Shown here one piece after another: positions 53,921 to 62,705 of a stretch of 64,000 bases of DNA (its first letter is position 1; each line of letters begins with the position of its first letter). The translations under genes were made by a program, and so were the position numbers. Origin of the DNA: Rhizobium sullae (GTDB lineage Bacteria > Pseudomonadota > Alphaproteobacteria > Rhizobiales > Rhizobiaceae); assembly GCF_025200715.1 (NCBI RefSeq), contig NZ_CP104143.1:3940501-4004500 (forward strand), in the 5' to 3' direction. The notes beneath the pieces were generated by a model that saw nothing but the letters and a program-made list of their open reading frames with translations, was not told the origin of the DNA and ran no database searches.

Positions 53921-55014
53921 TGCGCCTTTGGCAACCTCTCCTGCTTTCGCTCGTGCTTGCGACATCGGTAACTGCGCAGACCGCGTCGACGCCGGCGGGG
54001 CTGAACGAGGAGGCTATCCCGGCCGTAATGGCGCGCGCCGTCGATGAGGTGATCCGGCCCGGCTACCGCAATATGCAGCAGTCTGCAGCACGCCTGACGA
54101 CGGCGATGAAGGATCTCTGTGACAACGGGACCCAGCAGACTCTGGACAGGGCCAAATCTGCCTTCGACGATACGATCCGCTATTGGTCGATCATCGAAAT
54201 CGTACAGACCGGCCCGGTGATGCACGACAACCTCTTCGAACACATCCTCTTCTTTCCTGACCGCAAGGGCGTGGGCCTCAGGCAGGTGCAGGCGCTGCTC
54301 GCCAAGGCCGACCCGAAAGATGCAACAGTCGATGCGATTGGCGGAAAGAGCGTTGCCCTGCAGGGTCTCACGGCACTGGAATACGTGCTTTACGGCAACG
54401 GCTCCGATCAGCTGGTTGGTCAAAAGAACGGGTTCCGCTGCCAATTCGGCGCGGCTGTCGCGGGCAATATCCAGCGGGAGGCCGGCGAAGTCGTTGCGGC
54501 TTGGGAGAAGCCGGATGGTGTGCAGGCAAGCTGGAAACGTCCCGGTCCCCGAAGCGAAGATTTCATGGATAACAAGGAAGCGGCGACCGCGCTTCTCGGC
54601 ATTCTTGTCCACGGCGCCGAAACCGTCCGCGATCAGCGGCTGGAGCTGTTCTACAAAGGCCGGGACACCGCGCCGCGGCCGCGCATGGCTATCTACTGGC
54701 GCTCGAAAAACACCTGGAAATCGATGACGGCAAACATCGAGGGACTGCGCACGCTCTGGCAGAAGGCTGGAATGGCGGAGCTCCTGCCTGCCGACAAGAA
54801 GCCCATCGCCGATGCGATCGAGGCGAACTTCAAAACGCTGCTCGACACAGTCCCGAAACTCAATCCGGATATCGACGTGGCCACCAGCGATGCGGAAAAA
54901 GCCAAGCTTGACGCATTTCTGGCAACAAGCCGCGCGCTGATCACTCGCATAAGCGACGAATATGGCGGCGCAATCGGCCTTTCCGCCGGCTTCTCCTTCT
55001 CCGACGGGGACTGA
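53920..55014 (+). CDS. Imelysin-family protein, second copy (GxHxxE altered)
   Basis: The 364-residue protein has a signal peptide (LLLSLVLATSVTAQTA) and an imelysin domain. The motif position reads LQGLTALEYVLYG, so the His of GxHxxE is replaced by Thr while the Glu remains. Paired imelysins with one intact and one altered motif are seen in this operon type. It begins on the stop of the di-heme gene (TAATG, 1-bp overlap) and ends 4 bp before the DUF1513 gene. Confidence 0.88.
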   Translation: MRLWQPLLLSLVLATSVTAQTASTPAGLNEEAIPAVMARAVDEVIRPGYRNMQQSAARLTTAMKDLCDNGTQQTLDRAKSAFDDTIRYWSIIEIVQTGPVMHDNLFEHILFFPDRKGVGLRQVQALLAKADPKDATVDAIGGKSVALQGLTALEYVLYGNGSDQLVGQKNGFRCQFGAAVAGNIQREAGEVVAAWEKPDGVQASWKRPGPRSEDFMDNKEAATALLGILVHGAETVRDQRLELFYKGRDTAPRPRMAIYWRSKNTWKSMTANIEGLRTLWQKAGMAELLPADKKPIADAIEANFKTLLDTVPKLNPDIDVATSDAEKAKLDAFLATSRALITRISDEYGGAIGLSAGFSFSDGD

Positions 55015-55018
55015 GCCG

Positions 55019-56110
55019 ATGTGGCGGAGCGCTGCCATCGACCGGCGCAGTTTAGTCAAGGCAGCGGGGCTGAGCTTTCTCGCCGCATTGCAGCCGCGCG
55101 CGCTGCTGGCACTTGAGCGCGCCGATGCGGTCTATGCCTCGGGCATCCGCGCCGCCGACGGCTCCTTCGCTGTCGCAACCGTGACCGAGCGTGGCGAAAT
55201 CGTCGATCAGGTAACACTCCCCGCTCGCGCCCATGGCATGGCCTTCAGTCCGGCCACAGGCAAGACGGTCGCCTTTGCCCGTCGCCCCGGCACCTACGCA
55301 ATGATCTTCGACCCTTGGAATAAGGGCGGACCGATCGTCATCACCTCCGCCGAAGGTCGCCACTTTTACGGGCACGGCGCCTTTTCGCCGGACGGACGCG
55401 TTCTCTACGCCAGCGAGAACGATTTCGACGGCAATCGCGGCATGATCGGTCTTTACGATGCGACAAGCCGCTTCGCCCGCATCGGCGAGTTCGAGACCTA
55501 TGGGGTCGGCCCTCACGATATGACTGTCTCCGACGACGGCCGCTGGCTTGTCGTCGCCAATGGCGGCATCGAAACCCATCCGGATTCCGGTCGCACGAAG
55601 CTCAACCTCGGCAACATGCAGCCGTCACTGACGCTGATCGATGCGGCGAATGGCATGCTCGTCGAAAAACATGTTCTGCCGCCGCAATGGTCGCAGGTCT
55701 CGACCCGTCACGTTGATATCGACGCCGGTGGCAGCGTGTGGTTCGCATGCCAGTACGAGGGCCACCGCAACGACCTGCCACCGCTCGTCGGCCGCTTTGC
55801 CAAAGGCGAGGAGCTGACCGTCATCGACCTGCCGGAGAAAACGACCCGCCGGCTCGGCAACTACGTCGGCGCCATCGCCGTCAACCGCAAGGACGGCCTC
55901 GTCGGTGTGACCTCGCCGAAGGGTGCCTCCGTGACGATCGACGCCCGCTCCGGCAAGGTACTGGCCGAGGACAGGATCTCCGATGCTTCCGGCATCGCAC
56001 CCGCTCGGCACGGATTTGCGGTTTCTTCCTATGGCGGGAAATTCCTTGCAACGCGCAGCGATGTGGCATGGGACCAGCATATCGTCGGGATTGCACGCGG
56101 GCGCGGCTGA
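55019..56110 (+). CDS. DUF1513 protein, Tat-exported seven-bladed propeller-like
   Basis: The 363-residue protein starts with a twin-arginine signal (IDRRSLVKAAGLSFLAAL) and then short beta repeats such as AHGMAFSPATGKTVAFARRPG, GHGAFSPDGRVLYASENDF and PHDMTVSDDGRWLVVANGG, which look like propeller blades. DUF1513 genes are linked to imelysin loci. The role is unknown; an iron-binding or heme-handling partner is plausible. ATG 55019 is taken over the longer frame, which would begin inside the previous gene. Confidence 0.88.
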   Translation: MWRSAAIDRRSLVKAAGLSFLAALQPRALLALERADAVYASGIRAADGSFAVATVTERGEIVDQVTLPARAHGMAFSPATGKTVAFARRPGTYAMIFDPWNKGGPIVITSAEGRHFYGHGAFSPDGRVLYASENDFDGNRGMIGLYDATSRFARIGEFETYGVGPHDMTVSDDGRWLVVANGGIETHPDSGRTKLNLGNMQPSLTLIDAANGMLVEKHVLPPQWSQVSTRHVDIDAGGSVWFACQYEGHRNDLPPLVGRFAKGEELTVIDLPEKTTRRLGNYVGAIAVNRKDGLVGVTSPKGASVTIDARSGKVLAEDRISDASGIAPARHGFAVSSYGGKFLATRSDVAWDQHIVGIARGRG

Positions 56111-56225
56111 ATCCTCGGTGCGGCAGTCGTCAAGGCGCGACCGTCTGTCTGAACTGATTTCGCCTGCTCATCCTTGTCGAATCCGGCGTGCCGTGCCACT
56201 TTCGCGGTTGCAAGGGGACAAATGC

Positions 56226-56675
56226 ATGAATGTTAGGGAAAGCGGTGATTTCCGCGAGCGGATCCGGCAGAGCTTCGCGCGCCAGGCGGCGATGGAAACG
56301 ATCGGCGCCGAACTGACGCGGGTCGAGCACGGCGTGGTGGAGATCGAGCTGCCCTTCGATGTCAAGCTAACGCAACAGCATGGCATTCTTCATGCCGGCG
56401 TCATTTCGGCAGCGCTCGACAGCGCCTGCGGCTTTGCCGCCTACAGCGTCATCGACGCCGATGCCTCGATCCTCACGATCGAATTCAAGGTCAACCTGAT
56501 GTCGCCTGGGCGGGGGGAACGCTTCCTGTTTCGCGGCGAGATCACCAAACCCGGCTCCAACATCATCGTTGCCGATGGGCGCGGCTATGCGATTGACGAC
56601 GGACCGGCCAAGCTGATCGCCTCCATGACGGGAACGATGATGGTCGTCCGCGGCAGAGAAGGAATTACGGGATGA
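56226..56675 (+). CDS. PaaI-type hotdog-fold thioesterase
   Basis: The 149-residue protein has a hotdog fold with QQHGILHAGVISAALDSACG, the central helix and its His-Gly region, typical of PaaI/YdiI-like acyl-CoA thioesterases, and SILTIEFKVNLMSPGRGERF. It hydrolyses an acyl-CoA; the acyl group is unknown. ATG 56226 follows AAGGGG. It overlaps the nucleosidase gene by 4 bp (ATGA), so they are coupled. Confidence 0.88.
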   Translation: MNVRESGDFRERIRQSFARQAAMETIGAELTRVEHGVVEIELPFDVKLTQQHGILHAGVISAALDSACGFAAYSVIDADASILTIEFKVNLMSPGRGERFLFRGEITKPGSNIIVADGRGYAIDDGPAKLIASMTGTMMVVRGREGITG

Positions 56676-57310
56676 AATTCGAACTGAAGCCGGTGGCCGG
56701 CAAGTCCATCCTCTTCGTCATGGCGGCGGAAGCCGAATACGGTCCCTTCCTGCGCTCCCGCTTCGAGCCGCTGATGACTGGCGTCGGTCCGGTCGAGGCT
56801 GCGATCGCGATGACGAAGACGCTTTCACGGCTCGATCAGGCCGACGACCTGCCGCAGCTCGTCGTTTCTCTCGGCTCGGCAGGCTCCGCAACGCTGGAGC
56901 AGACGGAGGTCTATCAGGTTTCGTCCGTTTCCTATCGCGACATGGATGCATCGCCGCTCGGCTTCGAGAAGGGCAGCACGCCCTTCCTCGACCTTCCTGC
57001 CGTCATCGATCTGCCGCTCCGCATTCCCGGCATTCCAGAGGCCAGCCTTTCGACCGGCGGCAACGTCATATCGGGACCGGCCTACAAGAACATCGCTGCT
57101 GACATGGTGGACATGGAAACATTCGCGATCCTCCGCGCCTGCCAAGGCTATAGCCTGCCATTGATCGGCCTTCGCGGCATTTCCGATGGCGTCGAAGAGC
57201 TGCAGCATATTTCGGGCTGGACGGAATATCTGCACGTGATCGACCGTAAGCTCTCCTATGCCGTCGACAGTCTGTTCACAGCATTGGAAGACGGTGTCTT
57301 TTGGTTCTAA
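56672..57310 (+). CDS. 5'-methylthioadenosine/S-adenosylhomocysteine nucleosidase-like
   Basis: The 212-residue protein has the PNP/MTAN fold: ILFVMAAEAEYGPFL at the start (the MTAN M-x-x-E), TGVGPVEAAIAMTKTL, and VDMETFAILRACQ, which corresponds to the V-x-M-E-A-A-A-x-A ribose-binding segment. A catalytic Asp is expected in GISDGVEEL. It recycles MTA/SAH by cleaving adenine. The gene lies just before guaA, with a 95-bp gap. Confidence 0.85.
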   Translation: MKFELKPVAGKSILFVMAAEAEYGPFLRSRFEPLMTGVGPVEAAIAMTKTLSRLDQADDLPQLVVSLGSAGSATLEQTEVYQVSSVSYRDMDASPLGFEKGSTPFLDLPAVIDLPLRIPGIPEASLSTGGNVISGPAYKNIAADMVDMETFAILRACQGYSLPLIGLRGISDGVEELQHISGWTEYLHVIDRKLSYAVDSLFTALEDGVFWF

Positions 57311-57405
57311 AACGCCTTGAAGCGGGGGACAATCAGGACAATAAAATCCCGACGCGGCCGATTTCCTGCATTGCCAGAACGGGTGCTTTTCATTAAAGGC
57401 TCGCC

Positions 57406-58968
57406 ATGACCCAGACAGCACATCCCGACAGCGTTCTCATCGTCGATTTCGGCAGCCAAGTGACCCAGCTGATCGCACGCCGCGTGCGCGAGACCGGTGT
57501 CTACTGCGAGATCGTTCCCTTCCAGTCCGCCGAAGAGAGCTTCAAGCGCCTTCAACCGAAAGCTGTGATCCTCTCCGGCAGCCCGGCTTCAACGGTCGAT
57601 GAGGGTTCGCCGCGCGCGCCGCAGATTATCTTCGACAGCGGCCTGCCGGTCTTCGGCATCTGCTACGGCCAGCAGACCATGTGCATGCAGCTCGGCGGCA
57701 AGGTCGAGAGCGGTCATCACCGCGAATTCGGCCGCGCTTTTCTGGACGTCGACAAGGATTGCCAGCTCTTCGAGGGCCTCTGGTCCTCCGGATCGCGCCA
57801 TCAGGTGTGGATGAGCCATGGCGACCGCGTCACGGCGCTGCCCAATGGCTTCGAGGTCGTCGCGACTTCCTCCAACGCGCCATATGCCTTCATTGCCGAC
57901 GAAAAACGCAAATATTACGGCGTGCAGTTCCATCCGGAAGTCGTGCATACCCCGGATGGCGCGAAGCTCATCGGCAACTTCATCCACAACATCGCCGGCA
58001 TCAAGGGCGACTGGTCAATGTCGGCCTATCGCGAGAAGGCGGTCGAACAGATCCGCCAGCAGGTCGGCGACAAGCGCGTCATCTGCGCGCTTTCCGGCGG
58101 CGTCGACAGCTCGGTCGCAGCGCTCTTGATCCATGAAGCCGTCGGTGACCAACTCACCTGCATCCTAGTCGATCACGGTCTGATGCGGAAAGACGAGGCG
58201 GCAAACGTCGTCGCGATGTTCCGCGAGCATTACAATCTGCATCTGCTGCATGTCGATGCCTCGGACAGGTTCATCGGCGAGCTCGAAGGCGTCAGCGATC
58301 CGGAAACCAAGCGTAAGATCATCGGCCGCCTGTTCATCGAAACCTTCGAAGAAGAAGCGAAGAAGCTCGGCGGCGCCGACTTCTTGGGCCAGGGCACGCT
58401 CTATCCGGATGTCATCGAGAGCGTCTCCTTCACCGGCGGCCCGTCGGTCACCATCAAGTCGCACCACAATGTCGGCGGCCTGCCGGAGCGCATGAACATG
58501 CAGCTCGTGGAGCCGCTGCGTGAACTCTTCAAGGATGAAGTGCGCGCGCTCGGCAAGGAGCTCGGATTGCCCGACAGCTTCATCGGCCGTCACCCCTTCC
58601 CAGGGCCGGGTCTTGCGATCCGCTGCCCGGGCGGCATCACTCGCGAGAAGCTCGATATCCTGCGGGAAGCCGATGCCATCTATCTCGACGAAATCCGCAA
58701 GGCCGGTCTCTACGATGCCATTTGGCAGGCCTTCGCGGTGCTGCTTCCGGTCCAGACCGTCGGCGTCATGGGCGACGGCCGCACTTACGAGTTCGTCTGC
58801 GCGCTCCGCGCCGTCACCTCGGTCGACGGCATGACCGCGGATTTCTTTCACTACGACATGGAATTCCTCGGCCGTGCCGCAACCCGCATCATCAACGAAG
58901 TGCGCGGCATCAACCGCGTGGTTTATGACGTAACCTCGAAGCCGCCTGGGACGATAGAGTGGGAATGA
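57406..58968 (+). CDS. guaA: GMP synthase (glutamine-hydrolysing)
   Basis: GuaA makes GMP from XMP, ATP and glutamine. The 520-residue protein has the class I glutamine amidotransferase domain (about 1-200: [16 protein letters not shown] with the catalytic Cys, and [11 protein letters not shown] with His and Glu) and an ATP pyrophosphatase domain ([13 protein letters not shown]-loop near 230), ending in the dimerisation domain with PPGTIEWE. Full length and intact. Its final codons hold the integration site used by the downstream element; they are not disrupted. Confidence 0.98.
   Translation: MTQTAHPDSVLIVDFGSQVTQLIARRVRETGVYCEIVPFQSAEESFKRLQPKAVILSGSPASTVDEGSPRAPQIIFDSGLPVFGICYGQQTMCMQLGGKVESGHHREFGRAFLDVDKDCQLFEGLWSSGSRHQVWMSHGDRVTALPNGFEVVATSSNAPYAFIADEKRKYYGVQFHPEVVHTPDGAKLIGNFIHNIAGIKGDWSMSAYREKAVEQIRQQVGDKRVICALSGGVDSSVAALLIHEAVGDQLTCILVDHGLMRKDEAANVVAMFREHYNLHLLHVDASDRFIGELEGVSDPETKRKIIGRLFIETFEEEAKKLGGADFLGQGTLYPDVIESVSFTGGPSVTIKSHHNVGGLPERMNMQLVEPLRELFKDEVRALGKELGLPDSFIGRHPFPGPGLAIRCPGGITREKLDILREADAIYLDEIRKAGLYDAIWQAFAVLLPVQTVGVMGDGRTYEFVCALRAVTSVDGMTADFFHYDMEFLGRAATRIINEVRGINRVVYDVTSKPPGTIEWE
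58957..58968. other. Putative left attachment site in the guaA 3' end
   Basis: GAGTGGGAATGA, which includes the guaA stop, is the conserved end of guaA used as an integration hot spot by tyrosine-integrase islands. Because islands rebuild the gene end, guaA stays intact. No second copy was seen in the remaining 5 kb, so the right end must lie beyond the window or be lost. Confidence 0.55.
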
Positions 58969-59283
58969 TTTTTACCCCTCCGGCAGTATCCGTTTGTACG
59001 CTCCAGTGCGACATAATCGACTGAAATATAACGATAAATATCGCAACGTCTATCGTCGTCTATCGAGGGGCAGTGCTCCGATTTGACGGTATAACAGACG
59101 GTATGGGGAACTTGTTCGATCGGGGATTTCGCTATACCGTCACGGCTAAGAGAGCTGCTGACGGTATCGTTTTTGGCGGTAACTGGCTGATTAAAAAAGG
59201 GAAATTCGCTTCCAGCGCCCCCTGTTTTGGCCTGACGGTATAATCGGCGCCTCTCTCCAGTTTAGACTGTTTTGGAGCCCCCC
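58969..59283. other. Intergenic region between guaA and the integrase remnant
   Basis: The 315 bp hold no gene. They contain five GACGGTAT repeats (59084-59242) and a 10-bp-period tandem pair CGTCTATCG (59047-59055 and 59057-59065). The first ~100 bp are AT-rich compared with the flanks. Confidence 0.6.
59084..59242. repeat. Five GACGGTAT repeats, presumed integrase arm-type sites
   Basis: TGACGGTATA occurs at 59084-59093 and 59233-59242; GACGGTAT at 59097-59104; TGACGGTAT at 59159-59167; and the inverted form TATACCGTCA at 59133-59142. Four are direct and one is inverted. They sit between the guaA end and a gene fragment that encodes only an arm-DNA-binding domain, so they are best read as arm-type binding sites. 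Confidence 0.7.
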
Positions 59284-59540
59284 ATGCTAACTGACACTGC
59301 GATTAAGGCGCTGAGATCGCAGCATAAATTGTACAAGGTGAGCGATCGTGACGGTATGTACGTCGTGGTGCAGCCGTCGGGGGCCATCGTGTTCCGGTAC
59401 GACTACCGCCTCAACGGACGGCGCGAGACGCTGACGCTCGGCCGATACGGCCCAGATGGCCTCTCGCTTGCCAGGGCTCGCGAGAAGCTGATCGATGCGA
59501 AGCGGGCCATTTCAGAAGGGCGCTCTCCCGCCCAAGAGAG
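59284..59540 (+). pseudogene. Truncated P4-type tyrosine integrase (arm-binding domain only)
   Basis: ATG 59284, with GGAG at 59274-59277, opens a frame whose first ~85 residues are a DUF4102/Arm-type domain: MLTDTAIKALRSQHKLYKVSD..., YDYRLNGRRETLTLGRYG and LSLARAREKLIDAKRAISEG. Intact members run to about 400 residues with a catalytic R-H-R-Y core. Here family resemblance stops near SPAQE (about 59537), and the frame then runs on through sequence antisense to alpha-type alpA without any catalytic motif, ending at 59790. A deletion has removed the rest. Confidence 0.82.
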
Positions 59541-59568
59541 GCCACGATGGAGTTGCTTGAGTTGGAGC

Positions 59569-59838
59569 CTAATGTTTGACGGGCCGCGAACGGCGCAGCC
59601 TCACGTTAGGGCTTGGAGCACGCTTGATGGCATTTGCGCGAGAGACATGGCGCCGAGCGTCGAGCCAGGCTTCGACCTCTGCCAAGTCCCAGACGACGCA
59701 GCGCGAGGTGAGATAAAAGCGCTGCGGGAATTCTCCTCGCTGCTCCATGTCGTAGATCGTGCTGTCGGCAAGCGGCACGATCTCTCGTAGCTGCTGCCGG
59801 CGAATTGTTCTGCGGGCGACGTGCGAGGCAGCACTCAT
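59569..59838 (-). CDS. AlpA-family excisionase/regulator
   Basis: The 89-residue protein has an AlpA-type winged helix: LREIVPLADSTIYDMEQRGEFPQRFYLTSRCVVWDLAEVEAWLDARR (quoted in part as LADSTIYDMEQRGEFP and VVWDLAEVEAWL). AlpA proteins control P4-type integrases and help excision. GGAG lies 7 bp before ATG 59838. It converges on the integrase fragment and stops 29 bp past its homology end, an arrangement not expected in an intact island. The 239 bp between it and the TetR gene show only a CCGGTGGAA direct repeat near 60025-60049. Confidence 0.85.
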   Translation of the reverse strand: MSAASHVARRTIRRQQLREIVPLADSTIYDMEQRGEFPQRFYLTSRCVVWDLAEVEAWLDARRHVSRANAIKRAPSPNVRLRRSRPVKH

Positions 59839-60077
59839 ACTGTATCTCCACGTTTTTACTCTTGTGAAGATATAAGGCGATAGATCTTCCGCTTTGAAGC
59901 CCACGCGTGAACGAGTGCGGCAATATCGGGCTGTAGCGTGCAAATCGGACAGGTCGTCCCAGAAGACAGGTGTCATCTAGGAGCGTCCACTAGGCCTGAG
60001 GCTCTTGTTTGAAGGGCCACCGCCGGTGGAATTTTAGCCCGGTGGAACCGGTCGAGCGCAGCAGATGCCGATCCGGT

Positions 60078-60656
60078 TCAACATGCTGCCGTCTTGACAT
60101 CGGGCCTCGACGGGTTTGTCAGGATGGCGCTCGCGATGATGTGAAAGAGGTGATCGGCCCGCGGCGCGAATGAGGGTTGGTCGACCGCCCAGCCGAGTGC
60201 CGTCATCAGGGCGAATAGGTCGTCCCCGTTCATATCGGCGCGCGCCGTCCCTTCGGCCTGAGCACGGAGCAGAAGTTGCGCGCTCGCCGAGTGCACCGCG
60301 GCGCATGAAGCATAAAGCGCGGAGTCTGGGTTCGTGTGGGCCGCCGCCATCAAGGCGACAACGCCCCTATAGCTTTGGGCGAATGCCAACCATTCGCGAA
60401 GCCAGGACTCGAGCGCTTCGTCAGGCGAATCCGAGGTTTCGAGTTCGTCTGCCGTCTGCGTCAGTGCGTCCAGATTCGTACACAGCAACGCTTCGAACAA
60501 GGCTTCTCGCGTCGGGAAATGACGCAGCAGCGTGGCCAACCCGACGTCGGCCCGGCGGGCGATATCGCGCATGGACGCATTGATACCGTGCTCGGTGACG
60601 ACGTCACGCGCGACCGCGAGGATATGGTTGTAATTTTTTTTTGCGTCGGATCGCAT
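60078..60656 (-). CDS. TetR/AcrR-family repressor
   Basis: The 192-residue protein has an N-terminal TetR helix-turn-helix: ILAVARDVVTEHGINASMRDIARRADVGLATLLRHFPTREALFEALL (recognition helix LATLLRHFPTRE). The C-terminal part is the ligand domain, similar to the YcdC/TetR_C33-like type. ATG 60656 follows AAGG; the longer frame from 60785 runs through the operators and is rejected. Three tandem operators lie directly upstream, between it and the oxidoreductase gene at 60797, so it likely represses itself and the two genes to the right. Confidence 0.9.
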   Translation of the reverse strand: MRSDAKKNYNHILAVARDVVTEHGINASMRDIARRADVGLATLLRHFPTREALFEALLCTNLDALTQTADELETSDSPDEALESWLREWLAFAQSYRGVVALMAAAHTNPDSALYASCAAVHSASAQLLLRAQAEGTARADMNGDDLFALMTALGWAVDQPSFAPRADHLFHIIASAILTNPSRPDVKTAAC

Positions 60657-60672
60657 GAGATGCCTTGATAAC

Positions 60673-60732
60673 CGGATCAGTGATCCGTATATGTGGATCG
60701 GTGATCCGATTGTTAAGCGGATCGGTGAACCA
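60673..60732. promoter_or_regulatory. Three tandem TetR operators
   Basis: CGGATCAGTGATCCG (60673-60687) is a perfect 7-1-7 palindrome; TGGATCGGTGATCCG (60694-60708) and CGGATCGGTGAACCA (60718-60732) are related copies. Centre spacing is 21 and 24 bp, about two helical turns. They fill the gap between the divergent TetR and oxidoreductase genes. Confidence 0.8.
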
Positions 60733-60796
60733 CTAAATAGAGTGCGTCTGCGCAAATGGCAACAAAGGCGCTGCCCGCCCCGCAAGGAAAATGAAC

Positions 60797-61432
60797 ATGA
60801 GCACTATTAGCATTATCGGCTCAGGCGGCATGGCCGCAGCGATCGGCGGCCTTGCCGCCAAAGCCGGACACAGCGTCGAGGTGATGAGTCGCGACGCCGC
60901 GAAGGCGCGGGCGCTCGCTGAGCAGATCGGTGCCGGCGCGACGACAGCAACGTTCGGCGCCGCCCCGGCCGGGGACATTGTCATCCTGGCGGTTCCCTAC
61001 TCCGCCGTTCTCGACGTGGTGAAGCAGTACGGAGAAGAACTGGCAGGCAAGCTCCTCGTCGACATCACCAACCCCATCGCCCCCGACTACACGAGCTTTG
61101 TGACCCCTGCCGACAGTTTCGGCGCGCAGGAGATCGCCAAGGCGGCCCCTGCCAATGCGGAAGTCGTCAAGGCGTTCAATACCCTGTTCTCCCATGTCCT
61201 GGCGGCCGGTCCCATCGAGGGTCATCCTTTGGACGTGTTCATCGCCGGGGACAACACACAGGCGAAGGCACGCGTCTCGGCATTCATCGAGACTCTCGGA
61301 CTTCGCCCGATGGACACCGGGCCGCTGCTCATGGCGCGGACTCTGGAGCACGTGTGTCTGCTGTCGCTGAGCCTAATGGCCCACTCCGTCAAGCACACCA
61401 ACTTCTCAATCGGCGTCAGCCTTCTCGGGTGA
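60797..61432 (+). CDS. NADPH-dependent F420 reductase-like NAD(P)-binding oxidoreductase
   Basis: The 211-residue protein has the Rossmann motif ISIIGSGGMAAAIGGLAAKAG, then SRDAAKARALAEQIG (NADP-type Arg), DIVILAVPYSAVLDVV and LVDITNPIAPDY, as in the F420-dependent NADP reductase family. Rhizobia do not make F420, so the real partner is probably a flavin or small ketone substrate. ATG 60797 is chosen over 60791 by homologue starts. It is the first of two genes facing the TetR operators; the second begins 43 bp later. Confidence 0.82.
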   Translation: MSTISIIGSGGMAAAIGGLAAKAGHSVEVMSRDAAKARALAEQIGAGATTATFGAAPAGDIVILAVPYSAVLDVVKQYGEELAGKLLVDITNPIAPDYTSFVTPADSFGAQEIAKAAPANAEVVKAFNTLFSHVLAAGPIEGHPLDVFIAGDNTQAKARVSAFIETLGLRPMDTGPLLMARTLEHVCLLSLSLMAHSVKHTNFSIGVSLLG

Positions 61433-61474
61433 GCGCGGTTACCGCCCCCCAATCATCAAGCGAAGAGGACTATA

Positions 61475-62377
61475 ATGGGTAAGATACTTGTCACGGCCGC
61501 CAGCGGTTATCTAGGTCGCAAGACGTTGCAGCACCTCCTGAAACGGCGGCCAGCCAGTGATCTAATTGGCTTGGCCCGCGACCCGCAAAAGGCGGCTGAT
61601 CTTGCCGCTCAAGGCATCGAGATTCGCAAGGGCGACTATTTTGACTACGACTCGCTGTTGAATGCCTTCGCGGACGTCGAGAAGCTGATGCTCATCTCGT
61701 GCGCTCCATTTACCGACCGCAACACACAGCATTACAATGCGATCACTGCGGCGCGGCAGGCCGGCGTCAAACATGTCGCTTACACGGCCATCATCCGCCG
61801 CGAGGGATCGAACTTCAACCTGTCTGAGTGCACGGCGCCCGATATCTTCGCCGAACAAACCTTGAAGGCCTCGGGCCTCACCTACACGATTGTTCGACAG
61901 CCGGCGTTCCTCGAAACCTTCCAGTTCCAGTTCGGCGACAAGGTTTACGAGAAAGGTCTTCGCGTTCCGGCCGGTGACGGCAAGCAGGCGCCGGCGTCGC
62001 GTGAAGACATCGCAGAGGCTCAGGCGGTGGTGCTGACGGAGGAAGGCCACGACAACAAGACCTACTCGCTTACCGGCGAGCCGGCGGTGTCCTACGCCGA
62101 CATCGCCCAGATCCTGTCCGACGCCCGTGGCGTCCCGGTGCCCCTCATTCCTGTGACGGATGAAGAATATATGGCCAACTATGCAGCGGAGGGTCTGCCC
62201 GAACCGTACGCTGCGTTCGCGCTCGAATGGGTCCATGCGGTCAACCTCGGTGAGTGGGGCGACCTCACCGGCGATCTTGAGCGCCTGATCGGTCACAAGC
62301 CGCTCACGACGGCCGAATATCTGCGTCACAATTATCCCACGCCCGTTCCGTCGATTGAAGCTGCGAAGAGGCAATAA
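61475..62377 (+). CDS. NmrA-like NAD(P)H:quinone oxidoreductase (QorB type)
   Basis: The 300-residue atypical SDR has GKILVTAASGYLGRKTLQHL at the start, GIEIRKGDYFDYDSLLNAFADVEKLMLIS (QorB-like) and YTIVRQPAFLETFQ. E. coli QorB (QOR2) reduces quinones with NADPH. Paired here with a second NAD(P)-binding oxidoreductase under a TetR regulator, a role against reactive electrophiles or quinones is likely. No terminator is seen after it; a 328-bp remnant-like gap follows. Confidence 0.88.
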   Translation: MGKILVTAASGYLGRKTLQHLLKRRPASDLIGLARDPQKAADLAAQGIEIRKGDYFDYDSLLNAFADVEKLMLISCAPFTDRNTQHYNAITAARQAGVKHVAYTAIIRREGSNFNLSECTAPDIFAEQTLKASGLTYTIVRQPAFLETFQFQFGDKVYEKGLRVPAGDGKQAPASREDIAEAQAVVLTEEGHDNKTYSLTGEPAVSYADIAQILSDARGVPVPLIPVTDEEYMANYAAEGLPEPYAAFALEWVHAVNLGEWGDLTGDLERLIGHKPLTTAEYLRHNYPTPVPSIEAAKRQ

Positions 62378-62705
62378 GGCGGGACGCGATGCGATCGACG
62401 CGGGCCAGGGGGAATATCATGGCGCCAATTTAGACGGGGCACACCCAACCTCTCGGTGGGCGACGTCGTCCATGTCGTGGCCAGCGTCCCAGATGCCGGG
62501 ATCGTTCGGACAAAGGCTCTGTCGCCCTGGGGACGGCATGAGGGACGACGCACGCCCCGCGCGTGCTTGGTTCACGGAAATCGTGAGCACAGCGAGTGTT
62601 CGTCTTCGGGAATTGTGGCCTCCGCGATGGCTACTCCAACCCGGCAGGCCCCCGATAGCGAAGGACAGGTACCGATCGGTAAAGATCTTGACAGATTAAC
62701 TGCGC
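62378..62705. other. Gap with remnant sequence and an operator-like inverted repeat
   Basis: No intact gene is recognised in these 328 bp. Short frames such as GDVVHVVASVPDAG (about 62459-62500) look like remains of a coding sequence but cannot be placed. The right end carries a 17-bp inverted-repeat pair (62670-62726) that reaches into the TetR stop codon. Confidence 0.5.

Noticed and set aside
53785..55059. 424-codon minus-strand frame
   Set aside because: Antisense to the second imelysin gene, which has a signal peptide and is coupled to its neighbours.
59000..59270. CRISPR array
   Set aside because: The GACGGTAT copies are 8-10 bp, irregularly spaced and include an inverted copy; there are no spacers or cas genes.
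61562..62374. 270-codon minus-strand frame
   Set aside because: Antisense to the QorB-like gene, which has a clear Rossmann start.
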